Shown piece by piece: positions 22,834 to 34,076 of a stretch of DNA of 64,000 nt. The notes under the pieces are model-generated. The model was not told where the DNA came from. It was given only the letters and a program-made list of their open reading frames with translations, and did not search any database. Numbering within the stretch: position 1 is the first letter of the stretch; each line of letters starts with the position of its first letter. The stretch is from Maratus speciosus (lineage: Eukaryota; Arthropoda; Arachnida; Araneae; Salticidae). The stretch is from NCBI GenBank assembly GCA_963932465.1, contig OZ010786.1, positions 443,040,619-443,104,618 of the forward strand, read 5' to 3'. The position numbers and the translations under genes were made by a program.

Positions 22834-24192
22834 TATCTATACAATCTACAAGCGTAGGATAGCGTTGGTTAAGAAATGTAGGCATGTTTTGTAAAACCTT
22901 GATCGGACCGAAAATTTTACTGTATTTAAAATATTAGTTTTATTGAGAATGAATGTAACACGCCTTATGAAATACTCTAAGTTGGTAACAATGTTACCAA
23001 TTGAACGTTTTTATAAATACAGCTTACTGGATTCCTATCATTTTCTTTAAATAAGAACATTTGGTGATAGATTAAATAACAGGAATATTTACTACAATAT
23101 CCAAAAAGTAACTGCGATTAAACAATTTGAAATAAAAAACATTTTCTGAACACATAAGAAAATATTCATAGCGGTATAACTTGGAACATGGAGAATATTT
23201 ATAGTAGGTTTTTTTAATCGGATGTGATTTATTCTCCACACTCAATAAAAAGACATATAGCAAATTACTTGCCTGTTTGGATGCAGAAAATTATTACTTT
23301 CGTCAGTACTTGTGATATTATTACATTTAGCATAAAACAAGACAAGTTTAGTGAAAATCCGGTTAAAATGGCTTCGTTATTGTTAAATTTATGAAGAAGA
23401 ACTCATCTTGAGCATCGAGAGAAACAACTCGTGTTTTTGATTGAATAAATAAATTGCGGTCCTGGTTTCCCATACAAAAATTGTTTTCTGTAGTGTGTTC
23501 TCTCTCCCACACCTTTAAAGTTTGCCTCTGCTTTTTTTTTTTTAGCAATTTGCCGAAATCAAACATTAAAGTTATTTCATATGTGCGTTTTACATCTTGT
23601 AAATCTAATGCATTAAACGCCGTGTATATGAACCATGACTGGCGTAATTGCTAATTATAGAATAAGGAGTAAAAGTAGTATCAAGATTTAATTTATTAAA
23701 AAAAAACTGATTCTATAAACCAGCAATTCGCGTAAGCACCGACTAATGAACTAGTTTATACTTACAAACTTCCAACTAATCTTCCATAAAATGTGTAACG
23801 CCGTGTGTCTGATTTAAAACGCTTCAAACCAGAAAATGCATTTGATAAAAATTTATTTTTGTGTTTTACCGGTTTCTACGGGGATCATATTTCCTTTTAT
23901 TTCTTTAAAATTTTTCCGGTTCGAAATGTGTTTAAGATGGGTTAAGTTAACCCACATTTTACGGAAGATTAGTTTGACGTTTGCAAGTATGCTAGCTATC
24001 AACATGGCTGCCATATTCATACAGACGAATTCTGAATGAGCCATTGGGTTATTGCAACTGGACTTCTCCATTAATCAATAAATTATGCAGTTTATACGCA
24101 TTATACGCACAAGTACAGAACCCCATTACTATACGATGCGGAAACGCTGGGCGCTTGCCGTGGTCAGGAAGCACCAAGTTTTCGCGTTTATT
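22834..24192. other. AT-rich intergenic DNA
   Basis: Chance open frames only. The ATG-bearing frames around 23360-24070 on both strands overlap each other and lack motifs. Confidence 0.45.
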
Positions 24193-24943
24193 AAGGGGTC
24201 TCAAGATTCTTAAAGATTCAAAATTTTCCAAAATTTAATTTTTTAGATGTTAAACTCCTATCTTTTCTGAACATTTTGATATACTTGTTTCCTTGAAATA
24301 CCTATCACAACAGAAGTTATGATTTTTAGAATTAGACCCTCTAAATAGATGGAGCTGCAATTCCGAAATTTTGAAGCCATTTTTCTTCAAATGACGTTTT
24401 TGGGCATAACGAACAGAATATCTCAGAAACTTCTCAATACTTTTAATGAAATTTTAAAAACATCTTTCATGTTATTCTGTATAAACTGAACCTAAAATTT
24501 CCTTTTTATTGTTAAAAAAAATATTGTTTTTAGGTGATTATACTGCTGAAATTTTAAATATTTTGTATTAGCAGAATACAACGTTGTAGTAAGTCTATAA
24601 AAATGCTTTAAATACAAATTTATTTAGATTCAGGGTAATTATTACAATCAGAAGTATAAGTAGGCACCGAAATTTTAATTCTAGTTCAGCTATTTATTTT
24701 GTAACCCTGCGCGTAAGCTGTTATACCAAATTTCTGCTCGTCAAATGTCTGGCAGTTTGGAGCGCCCTGTAAATGCTAATTCTGCATCTTGTAATTTTAA
24801 AATACAAGAAATGAAATAGCATACTTATATCTTTCATCCCAATTAAAATTGTGTTTCAAAATCATATCCATTTTAAGATAATAAACGTTAAAAATTGTCT
24901 TTTTTTTTCGTTTTTTCCACTTTTGAGAGTCCTGAGACCCCTT
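24193..24943 (-). mobile_element. MITE Y, copy B (inverted)
   Basis: AAGGGGTCTCAAGATTCTTA at the left and GAGTCCTGAGACCCCTT at the right. Its reverse complement aligns with copy A. Together A and B are a 1.7-kb-spaced inverted pair that could form a long hairpin. Confidence 0.85.
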
Positions 24944-25226
24944 ACGCGTCAGAATTTATGATAGAAATTCTGGCGAATAAATAACTTAAAATCAGAACAA
25001 AAATTATTATCTGGAAATGTTGGTGCATGTCTGACACAATTCTAAACAATACTAAGTCGGGCATACAAACAACTTAATGTTCTGTCCATAATTTTCGTAA
25101 TTCTTATACATTAACATGGTGTTTAATATAAAGATATCTCTGATATAATGTTGTTAATAATTTTGGAAAGAAATATAAATTCATAAAGAGTTTCAGTTTG
25201 TTTCATTGATATGAAAAACGATTTCT
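24944..25226. other. AT-rich intergenic DNA
   Basis: Nothing recognised. Confidence 0.45.
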
Positions 25227-25715
25227 TTCAATCCAGTTAACCTTAACTACACAAAAAGAAAGCATTTAGATAATATGTCCTCTTTTTGAAAATAAAAATC
25301 AGGCAATAAATATAAAATTTGGTTTTGTGTTCTGAAATTTCTTGACACTTGTTTTTCTTCATTTATACTAGAATCAAGACTTTCTCCCCCATTTTTTGAG
25401 ACTGTGCCAACAGCGAAATATTTTAATTTTTCATCTTTCATTATGTTCTGTAATTTCGATGGCATTTCTTCCAATCCAGCCAATCTTAACCACACCAAAA
25501 TGAAAGCATTTCAAGATAGTATGCGCTTTTAAAAAAGCAATTCAGATAATAAATTAAAGCTGTTTTCAGCAATTCCTTGACATTTGGTTTCCATTATGTT
25601 TATTGGAGTCAAGACTTTCTTTATTTTTGTTGACACTCTGCCAACAACAAATTATTTTAATTTCTCATCTTTTATAAAGCATTGTGAATTTCTTGGCGTG
25701 TTTCTATCATTCTGG
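25227..25715. repeat. Tandem duplication, unit 243 bp, two copies
   Basis: AATCCAG at 25230 and 25473 begin parallel units: ACCACACCAAAATGAAAGCATTT-like, TTGACA(C)TTGTTT, AGTCAAGACTTTCT, TGCCAACA, TTTCTCATCTTT. Clearly diverged, so an old duplication. No coding. Confidence 0.75.
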
Positions 25716-26764
25716 CATTTTCATATCTACTTCTTATGAATTATGTCTTTAATAATCTGAGTGTTTTGTCTCAAGCAACTGTGTTATTAAAAGTTCCATA
25801 AAACCAAATAAATATAACAAATAATAGCATTTTTAATTTCAGCTGTTTGGACACTTCTCTCTTTTTAGTAGTATGTTGTGCTATTAATTGTTTAAAATAT
25901 AAAAATAATATTGGATACCAGTTTTTCATATGACAGATAGTCATTCTTTTAATTTAAAACCATGTTTTAAATTAGATTTTTTGAGTTTAGGAATTTGGAA
26001 CGAAACATTGAATATAGTTTCTTAAACACACGTCTTCATAAATATGAAATTATATTTTTTCATTAATATATTGTAATCCTAGTTTAATCCCGGCCATCAA
26101 AACGTCATTAAAATCAGCCCTAAATATTATTGTTTGTAGCAATACTTTCATTTGTGACTTCGTTATCTACAATCAGCTTCACGGACCACCAATGGGATTA
26201 CTAGACTTTAATTTATTCGCAGAATAATGTTAGACCATACCAAAGCAAAATTTTCTATAGAATTAAGGAATGCTATAACTTAAAAAAAAATTACCTAAAA
26301 TGTTTCCCCTTTTTTGCGATTTCTTAGCGCAATTACACAGTAACAATAATAGGATTTTCTGCAAATTAAAAACAATTAAAACAAGTTTTTATTTGGTAAG
26401 TGGTTGAAAAATAGTCCTCTGGCAGCGTTTGATACCGGAGTGTGCAAAAGGTGAAGGGTTTCGCGGTACCAGATGAATATCAGAATCATCTTATCTGTAA
26501 CAAAAACAAAAAAAAAACCCTTAAATTTTACAATATTTTGTATTCGTTCTCAGAAGAGTTTAAAATTTTTTCTATCGTTAAGAAAATGGCGGACATTCAA
26601 ATTTTAAGTAGTCGATTTTAGACAAAAATTCTCGGATTTACATCGCGCAAAAAAAATTCACAATTCGAATATTGAAAAACGTTTTCGTGAAGGACTATAA
26701 AATCGTATATACTAGAAAAGCATGAAAATTTCAAAGGAATCGGTCGTTTCAATCTCGAGTTCTA
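25716..26764. other. AT-rich intergenic DNA
   Basis: No element ends or coding motifs recognised. Confidence 0.45.
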
Positions 26765-27164
26765 CAGTGCGGAGCAAAAGTTTATGTACAAGTTAAATGT
26801 TTTATAAAATGAAAAATGTACACCGGAATGCTTTGAAACTTTTACTGTATCTAAAGAATAGGATTACAAATCCAAAGTTTATGCACAAAAATGAAATATT
26901 TACATTTCACAAAGAACAAAAGTCCATTAGTAGTTTATGGTGTTTCCATTGCACCTAATGGGATCGAATATGCGATTTGCCATTGATGATAACACGAGAG
27001 TATGAAAGGATTTGGGAGTGAGTTTGTGCCAGGCTTCCTCGATCGCTGATTTGAGTTTTTGCACTGAGTAATACTGATTCCCATTCTTGTAGACGTCATG
27101 TGAAAGGATTTCCTAGGTATTCTCTATCGGATTGAGATCTGCGCTGAGTGCTGGCAAGTTCATA

Positions 27165-27566
27165 TTAGGTTGAGCAAAAAGTTCTGGGAAATTTTTAATC
27201 TAATAGTCATATATAACCAGATCTATAACCAGAATTTGTATCGTATATAGAAGTATTAATGGTGTATCTATAGAAGTTCAGGACGTGACTCCATCCAATT
27301 ATGGCCTCTTTAGATCAATGCAACACTTTTCCAAGCACCGTCGATTTGAAACCTTTAATTAAGTTGAAGAAGCATGTCAAGAGATTTTCGATTCCACGGA
27401 GCCGCCATGGTACTTCCACCAATCCCGGAATCTGGTAGAACGACGGCAGAAAGTCGTGGACTATGATGGTCTCTACTTTGAAGAATAGTCCTTGTTGCAT
27501 TTGTTGTTAATTTGCGCATAACAACGCAACTTTCACAAATTTCCCAGAACTTTTTGCTCAACCTAG
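27165..27566 (+). mobile_element. Internally deleted mariner, TA-flanked
   Basis: TA at 27163-27164 and 27567-27568. Ends TTAGGTTGAGCAAAAAGTTC and GAACTTTTTGCTCAACCTAG are near-perfect inverted repeats of about 28 bp, typical of mariner. Length 402 bp; a full element is about 1.3 kb, so about two thirds is missing. Confidence 0.9.
27284..27488 (+). pseudogene. Mariner transposase C-terminal fragment
   Basis: Plus-strand codons read PSNYGLFRSMQH (family pattern PSDYHLFRSMQH, just after the third catalytic Asp), RRFETFN, an in-frame TAA, then VEEACQEIFDS and WYFHQSRNLVERRQKVVDYD, ending with a TAG at 27486-27488. The N-terminal DNA-binding and most of the catalytic domain are deleted. Confidence 0.8.
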
Positions 27567-28634
27567 TAACACTGATATTCTGAGATCTAAGCCATTCTTT
27601 TGTGCAACGGGAAGTGAGTATCGATGCGTTGTCTTGCTGGAAGGTCTAGTTGGGACCACTTGGAGTTCAACAAACAGCGACAAATGTCCAAAGAGATTTC
27701 TCTGATACTTTTGTGAATTTTGTCTGCTATATAGGAAGCAAAGATACTTTTATCCATTGTATCTAAAAGCGCCCCATATCATGAGCGAACCACCACGTTG
27801 TTGCCTGCTGAATATGCTCTTCGGGTCTTTCTTCAAGGCAAGTCAATAGAATAAGTATCCATCTGGACCATCCAAATTCAATTTTTTTTTTATCAGAAAA
27901 AAATAACACTAATCCATTCGTCACAATAATATACGCGCTGTTTTGCCCATTAAATTATTTCTTGTTTGTGACACTGTTACAGAAAACCCTTACGAGCTAA
28001 TTTTTTTTATGAATCACGATTCTATTATTCGTCAGCGTATGGTGTTACGTGATATTTTTTATCGAAGCAGATTTTTTATTTGATTAAGAGAAAAATTGCT
28101 AGTTACAGCCAGTCTTTTAATTCTTCCATCCTCACGAAATGGGGTTTTACTGGACCTTTCGGAGCGATATGCATTTTTGAATGATTTTCCACGTTGCAAA
28201 ACACTAAAAATATCAATTTCAGACCAATTTAAAATGGGCGAAATCTGCAAAACGGATTTACCTTAAGTTTTCAGCTTCCAAAATTTTACAACTTCTTCAG
28301 GCGAGAACTGCAGAGATTTCGGCATTTTGATATAACTCGTACAAAGATCGCTACACTTTATACTCTAGAAAAATGTCTCACCGATCCTCCAACTATCATG
28401 TTTAAGAAGATACTTGCATAAAATGGCATTTGTGCATAAACTTTTGCAACGTCACAAAAAATGTTTTTTTTTGTTTGTTTTTTCTGTTTTTTGTAACGAT
28501 AATTTTTTTCTAAAGTTGAGATATACATTTATGATCATAGTAGTCACCTACGGTGGATTTTTGAAAGCATTCCGTTATAGAAATTTATTTTTATTTCAAT
28601 ATTTGCGTTGTGCTTAAAGTGTTACTCCTCACTG

Positions 28635-28969
28635 TAGTTGATAACAATATGTAAAACATAGTTTCGAGAAGAACCGTTTTAAAATTTTACAACATTTTAA
28701 AACTTAGAAACAATGCACTATAAAGCCATCTATGAATAGAAAATGAATGAGTAAGCCACACTGAAATTATTATGTGAATCGGTGGAAAAGAAATAGTTTT
28801 GAAAGCGGCAGAGATTCTGCCTGCGCAGGGATGCAGGCGCTGCGCCACAAATGGCTGATTTTAATCACTAAAGTTTAATAGTATTCTTTGCTTTATTAAA
28901 TCTCAGAAATACTACTACACACAATACGCTAAAGATGAGCCTGTTCGCTTCAACTCAAAAAATCACTGA
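28635..28969. other. Intergenic DNA
   Basis: Contains a small GC-rich patch (28818-28850) with CTGCCTGCGCAGG-like words. No gene. Confidence 0.4.
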
Positions 28970-30223
28970 CGGCTCGGTCTACAGGCGCAGGTAGATTTCG
29001 AAGTTAAGTTCTAATTTCAACAACAAAAACTAAATCATGATTAGAGATAAATCCACTTTCACAATTTTATCTGGCTGCTTTTGGCGAGTTTTTATTTCCT
29101 TTTTATACAAGAGCTGGTTTTATCAAAATCATATTAAGGCGTTATTCAAAAAAAATACTTTTCCATGCTCAACAACTTGATATTTTCTGGCACATTTTCA
29201 GATTCATTTTTAATAGAAAAAATATGAAACTTACTGACGTGATTTTTGAAGCTATTTATAAGCGACCCGTGTTTTTATTTTTCGTTCAATTAATTAAAAC
29301 TTGATTTATAAACAATTATTTTCTCAGTAGAACAATATTTTTCGTTTCCAACACAATCGTTTCCGGAAATTCTGTTCAAAATGCCAACTTTGACATCATT
29401 TTTTGAAATATATTCTTCCTCTATCAAAAAATCGAATATTACGGTACATTATATAATTTCTGTATAAGATAATCTACAAATTGGATGCGTTTGAGAGCAA
29501 AAATGAATTTAAAAATGAGTCATAGAAGAGTAGTTTGGATTTGAATGCACCCTTAATACGATGATTTTTTTTCTCCAATCGCTATGTATTTTTTATTTGT
29601 TTTTGCTGTAAGAATTGGTCTTATCAAAAACTTGTCAATATAAATGTTGTAGATAATATTAAGAAGATATATAATAAATTTATGCGGATTTTATGTCTTG
29701 TGAATTGACGAAGTTAAGGATTTTTCTCTTCGTCAACCCTCCCCACCTTTTTATTTGTTTTTGTTTTTGTTTTCGTTTTCTTTTTTTCTTTGCGATACAA
29801 TTTGGCCCTATCAATAACTTGTCAATATAAAAGTTGTAGATTATATTAAGCAGATTAACAATAAATTTAATTGGATTTAATACCTTGAGAACTGACGAAG
29901 TTGTGAATTTTTTTCTCCTGTAAACCACATTTTTTGCAACCCTTGAGCCCATTTTTAATTTTATCGGAAATCTGTGTTACATAAATTTTTGGCCCCATTT
30001 TTAGAAGTAATAAAAACTTTAAACTGGTTTGATATGTATAAAAATTAAGAAGTTATGGGTCTTTTACGGTTCTCACAAAACCCCTCCCTATTTCCATCCT
30101 CTTGGTCCGATTTTGCCCATTAACGAACGTGACCGAGATTTTATGCCTCTTGATTTTATGTGTCAGTTTGGAAGCGATTTTGTGCAAATTTACGGAAGCT
30201 GTCGTGCCCATAAAAAAGTGATA
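28970..30223 (+). repeat. Dispersed repeat Z, copy 1
   Basis: Aligns in inverted orientation with 61535-62519 plus 63255-63478: ACTAAATCATGATTAGAG, CTGGCACATTTTCAGATTCA, GGATGCGTTTGAGAGCAAAA, and TTGGTCCGATTTTGCCCATT. Contains two related sub-blocks of about 185 bp (TGACGAAGTT, AACTTGTCAATATAAA). No coding. Superfamily unknown. Confidence 0.8.
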
Positions 30224-30225
30224 TA

Positions 30226-31008
30226 CAGTGAAATACGTTTAACACGAAACTGTGAGGACCGAAATTTTTTTTCGTATTGAAAGAAATTCGCGTTAAAAGA
30301 GTTCTTAAAAAAAGAACAAAACTCACAAATATTTTCAGCGTCATCAAATTTTATATAGATTTCCTGTTAAACTACTAGTAAGTTGCATCCATTAGGATGA
30401 AAAACAAGTAAACAAAATATGGTTTTAGGGGGGAAAATCAGATATCTTTTTTTGAAGCGTCTTTTTCAACATTCTGAGATCTAGCTTGTTTGAATCATAT
30501 AAGCTAAGCTGCCTCTAAATCTTCGTGCTTAGCAGTTCTCATACGTTTTCTCCTAGGCTTAAACATACTGCGCTCAAACATTAACGTAATGGGATCCCTG
30601 TTTTTTATTATTGTTGATATGTTGAATTATGGAAATGCAAAAAAACTCTTTGCAGATTTCTGTTTTCGTCCTTCGTTTTCATCAACTGCATTAAGCAGCT
30701 CCATCTTCATTTGAAGCGAAATTGCAGCTTGTTTTCGCACCGATTTCTAGATTATGCTCGTAAAACATAAGCTAATTTACAAAAAACGCGAAAATTTCAG
30801 CAAAAATTCAGTGGTTTCAACACAAAATTCACCAATTTCAACTTTAACTAGCTCGAACGCGAATTTTTTTCGTGTAAAACGATTTTTGTTTCGTGTTAAA
30901 AGAAATAAAAATGTAATAAACTGCATCGTATACTGTCCGGACCGCTATATCCTTTCGTGTTAAGTGATTTTTCATGTTAAGCGTTTTCGTGTTAAACGTA
31001 TTTCACTG
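30226..31008. mobile_element. TA-flanked Tc1/pogo-like non-autonomous element
   Basis: TA at 30224-30225 and 31009-31010. Ends CAGTGAAATACGTTTAACAC and its inverted partner are identical over about 24 bp. Sub-terminal AACACGAAA/CGTGTTAA words repeat. Length 783 bp. The corresponding place in copy 2 of repeat Z (near 61540) is a plain TA run, the empty site. Confidence 0.85.
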
Positions 31009-31025
31009 TACATATATCTATAAAT

Positions 31026-31049
31026 AGATAGATAGATAGATAGATAGAT
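31026..31049 (+). repeat. (GATA)n microsatellite
   Basis: Six GATA units just outside the preceding element. Confidence 0.95.
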
Positions 31050-31057
31050 GTATAAAG

Positions 31058-31175
31058 TTTTTTACTGAGGGTGGTTTTGGGTTCTAGGGGTCATGATCGG
31101 TGTAGATCTACAAAAAATTTTCAGAAATTATAACATAGGGGAGAATGTGTAGTATTCCATACGAAATCTAGCTAA
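31058..31175 (+). repeat. Dispersed repeat W, copy 1
   Basis: GTTTTTTACTGAGGGTGGTT, GGGTTCTAGGGGTCATGATC, TGTAGATCTACAAAAAATTT and GGGGAGAATGT match, inverted, 55405-55525 next to the large fold-back. Both copies are followed by simple repeats. Confidence 0.75.
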
Positions 31176-31957
31176 AAGGCGGATAACTTTGAACCAATAC
31201 GAATTAAAAAGAAAACTGTTTTACCGGAAAGTTTTTGAGGTTTTGAGGAGTGAAAATCCGCAAAAATTTTTTTTAGATCTTTTGAAAAAACCTTCTTTAA
31301 GCAGATCAACATGCCTTAAGCAAAAACTGATATGTAGGTATCTGCTGTAATTGAATAATATTTTGCCTTCTCTAATCAAATATTTTTCGGAACTCCCAAG
31401 CGCTTACTTTCGTTTATGAACTTTTAAACTATCGAAAAGTGTCGTTTCCAGAAGACGATCTCAGTGCGATACGAAACGTCGTTTTTATTGTCATTTTTAA
31501 GCGTTTATGTAACATCATTTCAATGTACCATTCAGAAATTTTTGTATGGTTTAAATACAAAAAAAAAAAAAAAAAAAAAAAAATTCCAGAAAATTCTTCC
31601 TATATTTTTCTAATAGAACAATCTAGAACTAGATCTTAAATACCTTTGACCAAAGCCGCAGTTCAGATAAAAATAGTGCTGGGAAAATTAGAGAAAGACA
31701 AGAACATAGAAAGATAATAAAAAGAAATAAATTACACAAAGCCTATTTTCAGTTCCACGTCTTTAAGACGTTGAATGCCACGTCAGTCACCGGTGACTGA
31801 CACTGATAATTCCGTTTTGGCCGCGTCAGTCATCGGTGAATGGCACTTATAGATTCCGTAACGGGAGATTTCGTGGCCTAAACGGAAAAACAGACAAAAT
31901 GACTTGGCATTTAACATGTGAAATAATAATCCATGAATAAATTTAAATTTAAATATA
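31176..31957. other. AT-rich DNA with poly(A)
   Basis: Poly(A) at 31559-31582. A short inverted pair of GTCAGTCACCGGTGA / TCAGTCATCGGTGA words lies at 31783-31840. No gene. Confidence 0.45.
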
Positions 31958-32220
31958 CACTGGTCATCGAAATTCAAGGACAATGAGAAAAAATATGCTG
32001 ACTAAGCTAATGTTGCAACCAATGCCCTATGTTGCAATTATTTATGTTATTTAAATACTATCGAATTCAAAATTGCACTTCAGCGCATATGTTAACGTTG
32101 AAAATATGCAAATTAGATGGTTGACAATGTGGTGCACAATGTACGTATGTTGGAATTATGGTGTGTAGTGTTGTTTGAAGTGAATGTGGTGTCTGCAAAG
32201 TGATCATTATTTCATTAGTT

Positions 32221-32532
32221 ATGGCTCAAAGGCATTATTTCAGTTAAGGTCAAAAGTGGCGAATAATTGGTAGAATCGAGCAAGGTCAAACACAAATGGA
32301 GATCGCTCAAGATTTGAATATCCCTCAAAGTGTCATATCAAGAGCTTTGAGACAATTTATAAGAACTCTATCCGTTTATAGACAGAATGTTCAAGGGAGA
32401 CCAAGAGCAAGAACTGCATGCGAAGACCGATTTCTGTCATTTTGGCTCAAAAAAAAAAAAAAAAAAACTGTGAAGAAACTACAAGAGAATTGGTTTGAGG
32501 CATTCAGGCTGCCACAGAAACTCGCCAAGTAG
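32221..32532 (+). pseudogene. Tc1 transposase N-terminus, left arm
   Basis: Starts at ATG 32221, with a stop after MAQRHYFS, then GQKWRIIGRIEQGQTQMEIA and NIPQSVISRAL, the paired-type helix-turn-helix of Tc1 transposases. A degenerate GRPRARTACEDRFLS segment follows, then an A-run at 32451-32467 that shifts the frame. The catalytic part is absent except for a fragment in the loop. Confidence 0.8.
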
Positions 32533-33016
32533 AAAGCCATTCTACTGCTGCATGAAGGCTTAACAAGGGTGCACTGTATGCGAGAAAACCAATAGTTTGA
32601 GTCCCACTCTCTCCAGCTACCAAAAGGGCCAGTTTAAACTGTTACTCTCGTCATGTTCAATGGAGCCAAGAAGACTGGGCTCAATCTGAACACCGATGAT
32701 AGACGTGTTTTGATCTGGAGAGAGGAAGGAACACGCAACTTGGCTTCTCTTGTCAGTGAAATATCCCGTACGAGCCCAATCTTCTTGGCTCCATTGAACA
32801 TGACGACGGCAACAATTTAAACGGGCCCCTTTGGAAGCTGGAGTGAGTGGGACACAAACTATTGGTTTTCTCGTATACAGTCAACCCTCGTTAAGGCATC
32901 GTTTAGCAGTAAAACGGCTAATTCGTGTTCCTGTGGCAGCCTGAAGGTCTGAAACCAAATCTCTTGTAGACGCTTCGCGGTTTCTCAAAGGCCAATAATG
33001 ACAGAAAACGGTCTTC

Positions 33017-33217
33017 CTATGCAGATGTTGCTCTTATATTCCTTTGACCAGGATGTCTATCAACGGATCCAGTGTTTAAAAAGCAGACCAAGGCTCTTGA
33101 CATGACACTTTGAGGGATATTCAAATCTTGGGCAACCTCCATTTGTGTTTGACCTCCCTCGATTCTACCAATTATTCGCCACTTTTGACCTTCACTTAAA
33201 TGAAGCCTTTGAACCAT
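33017..33217 (-). pseudogene. Tc1 transposase N-terminus, right arm
   Basis: Minus strand, ATG at 33217. Reads MVQRLHLSEGQKWRIIGRIE, then MEVAQDLNIPQSVMSRAL and a TGSVDR segment. Better preserved than the left arm (no stop after the start). A TAG ends it near the GRPRA-like region. Confidence 0.8.
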
Positions 33218-33551
33218 AACTAATGTATACTGATCACTCTCAGACACCGCATTCACTTTAAAAAACATTACAGACCATAATTCCAATATACGCCCATTGC
33301 GCACCACATTGTCAATCACCTAATTACCTAATTTGCATATTTCGGACGCTAATGTATGCGCGGAAGTACAATTTTGTGTTCAATAGTATTTAATTGACAT
33401 AAATAATTGCAGAATTGGGCATTGGTTGCAACCTTAACTTAGTGAGCACAATTTTTTTCATTATCCTTTAATTTTGATGACCAGTGTATAAAATAAACAG
33501 AAAAACGAGAATAGTCAATTATGTCTTCCTTCAACTTATTTTAAAGAAGTA

Positions 33552-33587
33552 ATGTGTTGCGGCATCGTTTACGATGCCACAACACAT
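33552..33587 (+). repeat. 16-bp imperfect hairpin
   Basis: ATGTGTTGCGGCATCG, loop TTTA, CGATGCCACAACACAT: one mismatch. It stands alone just outside the Tc1 fold-back. Function unknown. Confidence 0.85.
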
Positions 33588-33980
33588 GATGAAGTATCTT
33601 TTAACTTACTTCCATGCTATCCTAATATGTAATTTTTAATAGCAACAACAATTATGAATGTGAAACATAGTGGATATGTTTGAATTTAACATGCAGTTAA
33701 ATGTATAGTAGAGTACAGTGATGAATAAATTAAAAGAGGTAAATGTCAATATCTTCCTCTTTTGGATATTATAATTTAAAATTAAACTATCATATACATT
33801 TTTAAACATTAATTCAAACATAACATTTGATGCATTTCTTACACTATAAAAATACGGTACAGCTGTAAGGTTTATCACTGAAAAAAGTATTAGGCTAATA
33901 TTCCGTATTCGGCCCTATAGCGAAAAGTCCGCGTCTTTTAATTACCTTTCGCTTTAATAACTTCGGTGAAAAAAGCTATA
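33588..33980. other. AT-rich intergenic DNA
   Basis: Nothing recognised. Confidence 0.4.
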
Positions 33981-34076
33981 AAATTGCATTTCCTTATTTT
34001 CAAGTAAAATTATTCGAAAATTCCGGTGTGAATTCAGTATTACAAAAACGTAATTATTTGCCTCTGAAAGGGTTAA
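33981..34076. mobile_element. Right end of a TTAA MITE
   Basis: ATTCCGGTGTGAATTCAGTA through CTCTGAAAGGGTTAA (TTAA 34073-34076) matches the right end of the 53416-53632 element. The left end could not be placed. Confidence 0.5.

Larger units (their letters stand above)
26927..28325 (-). pseudogene. Tc1-like transposase
   Basis: Start codon at 28325 (MPKSLQFSPEE), stop at 26927. The N-terminal part, split by stops, includes a basic SSKTPFREDGRIKRLA segment like the second helix-turn-helix of Tc1 transposases. The catalytic region shows QQDNA-like and TSRCTKEWLRSQNISV motifs near 27570-27660, and LPALSADLNPIEN near 27120-27165, where the third acidic residue lies. The C-terminus runs through KLKSAIEEAWHKL. 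The frame between the last two motifs is interrupted by the mariner relic. Removing it with one TA rejoins them in frame, with the residue count expected in the family. Several stop codons elsewhere make it a dead gene. Confidence 0.85.
26765..28634 (-). mobile_element. Tc1-like transposon carrying a nested mariner relic
   Basis: Flanked by TA (26763-26764, 28635-28636). Ends CAGTGCGGAGCAAAAGTTTA and its counterpart CAGTGAGGAGTAACACTTTA (minus strand from 28634) are imperfect inverted repeats. Without the 404-bp mariner insertion plus TA the element is about 1.47 kb, normal for Tc1. Its transposase lies on the minus strand and is broken. Confidence 0.85.
31958..33486. mobile_element. Fold-back of two head-to-head Tc1 halves
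   Basis: Flanked by TATA. The left arm (31958 to about 32670) and right arm (about 32771-33486) are inverted repeats of about 710 bp beginning CACTGGTCATC. Each arm holds Tc1 ends and the 5' half of a transposase gene. About 100 bp of further transposase sequence (NTDDRRVLIW-like) forms the loop. It probably arose by inverted duplication within one Tc1 element. Confidence 0.85.

Noticed and set aside
22834..24192. Possible host exon cluster
   Set aside because: Overlapping short frames on both strands, no conserved domain and no consistent splice sites that I can support.
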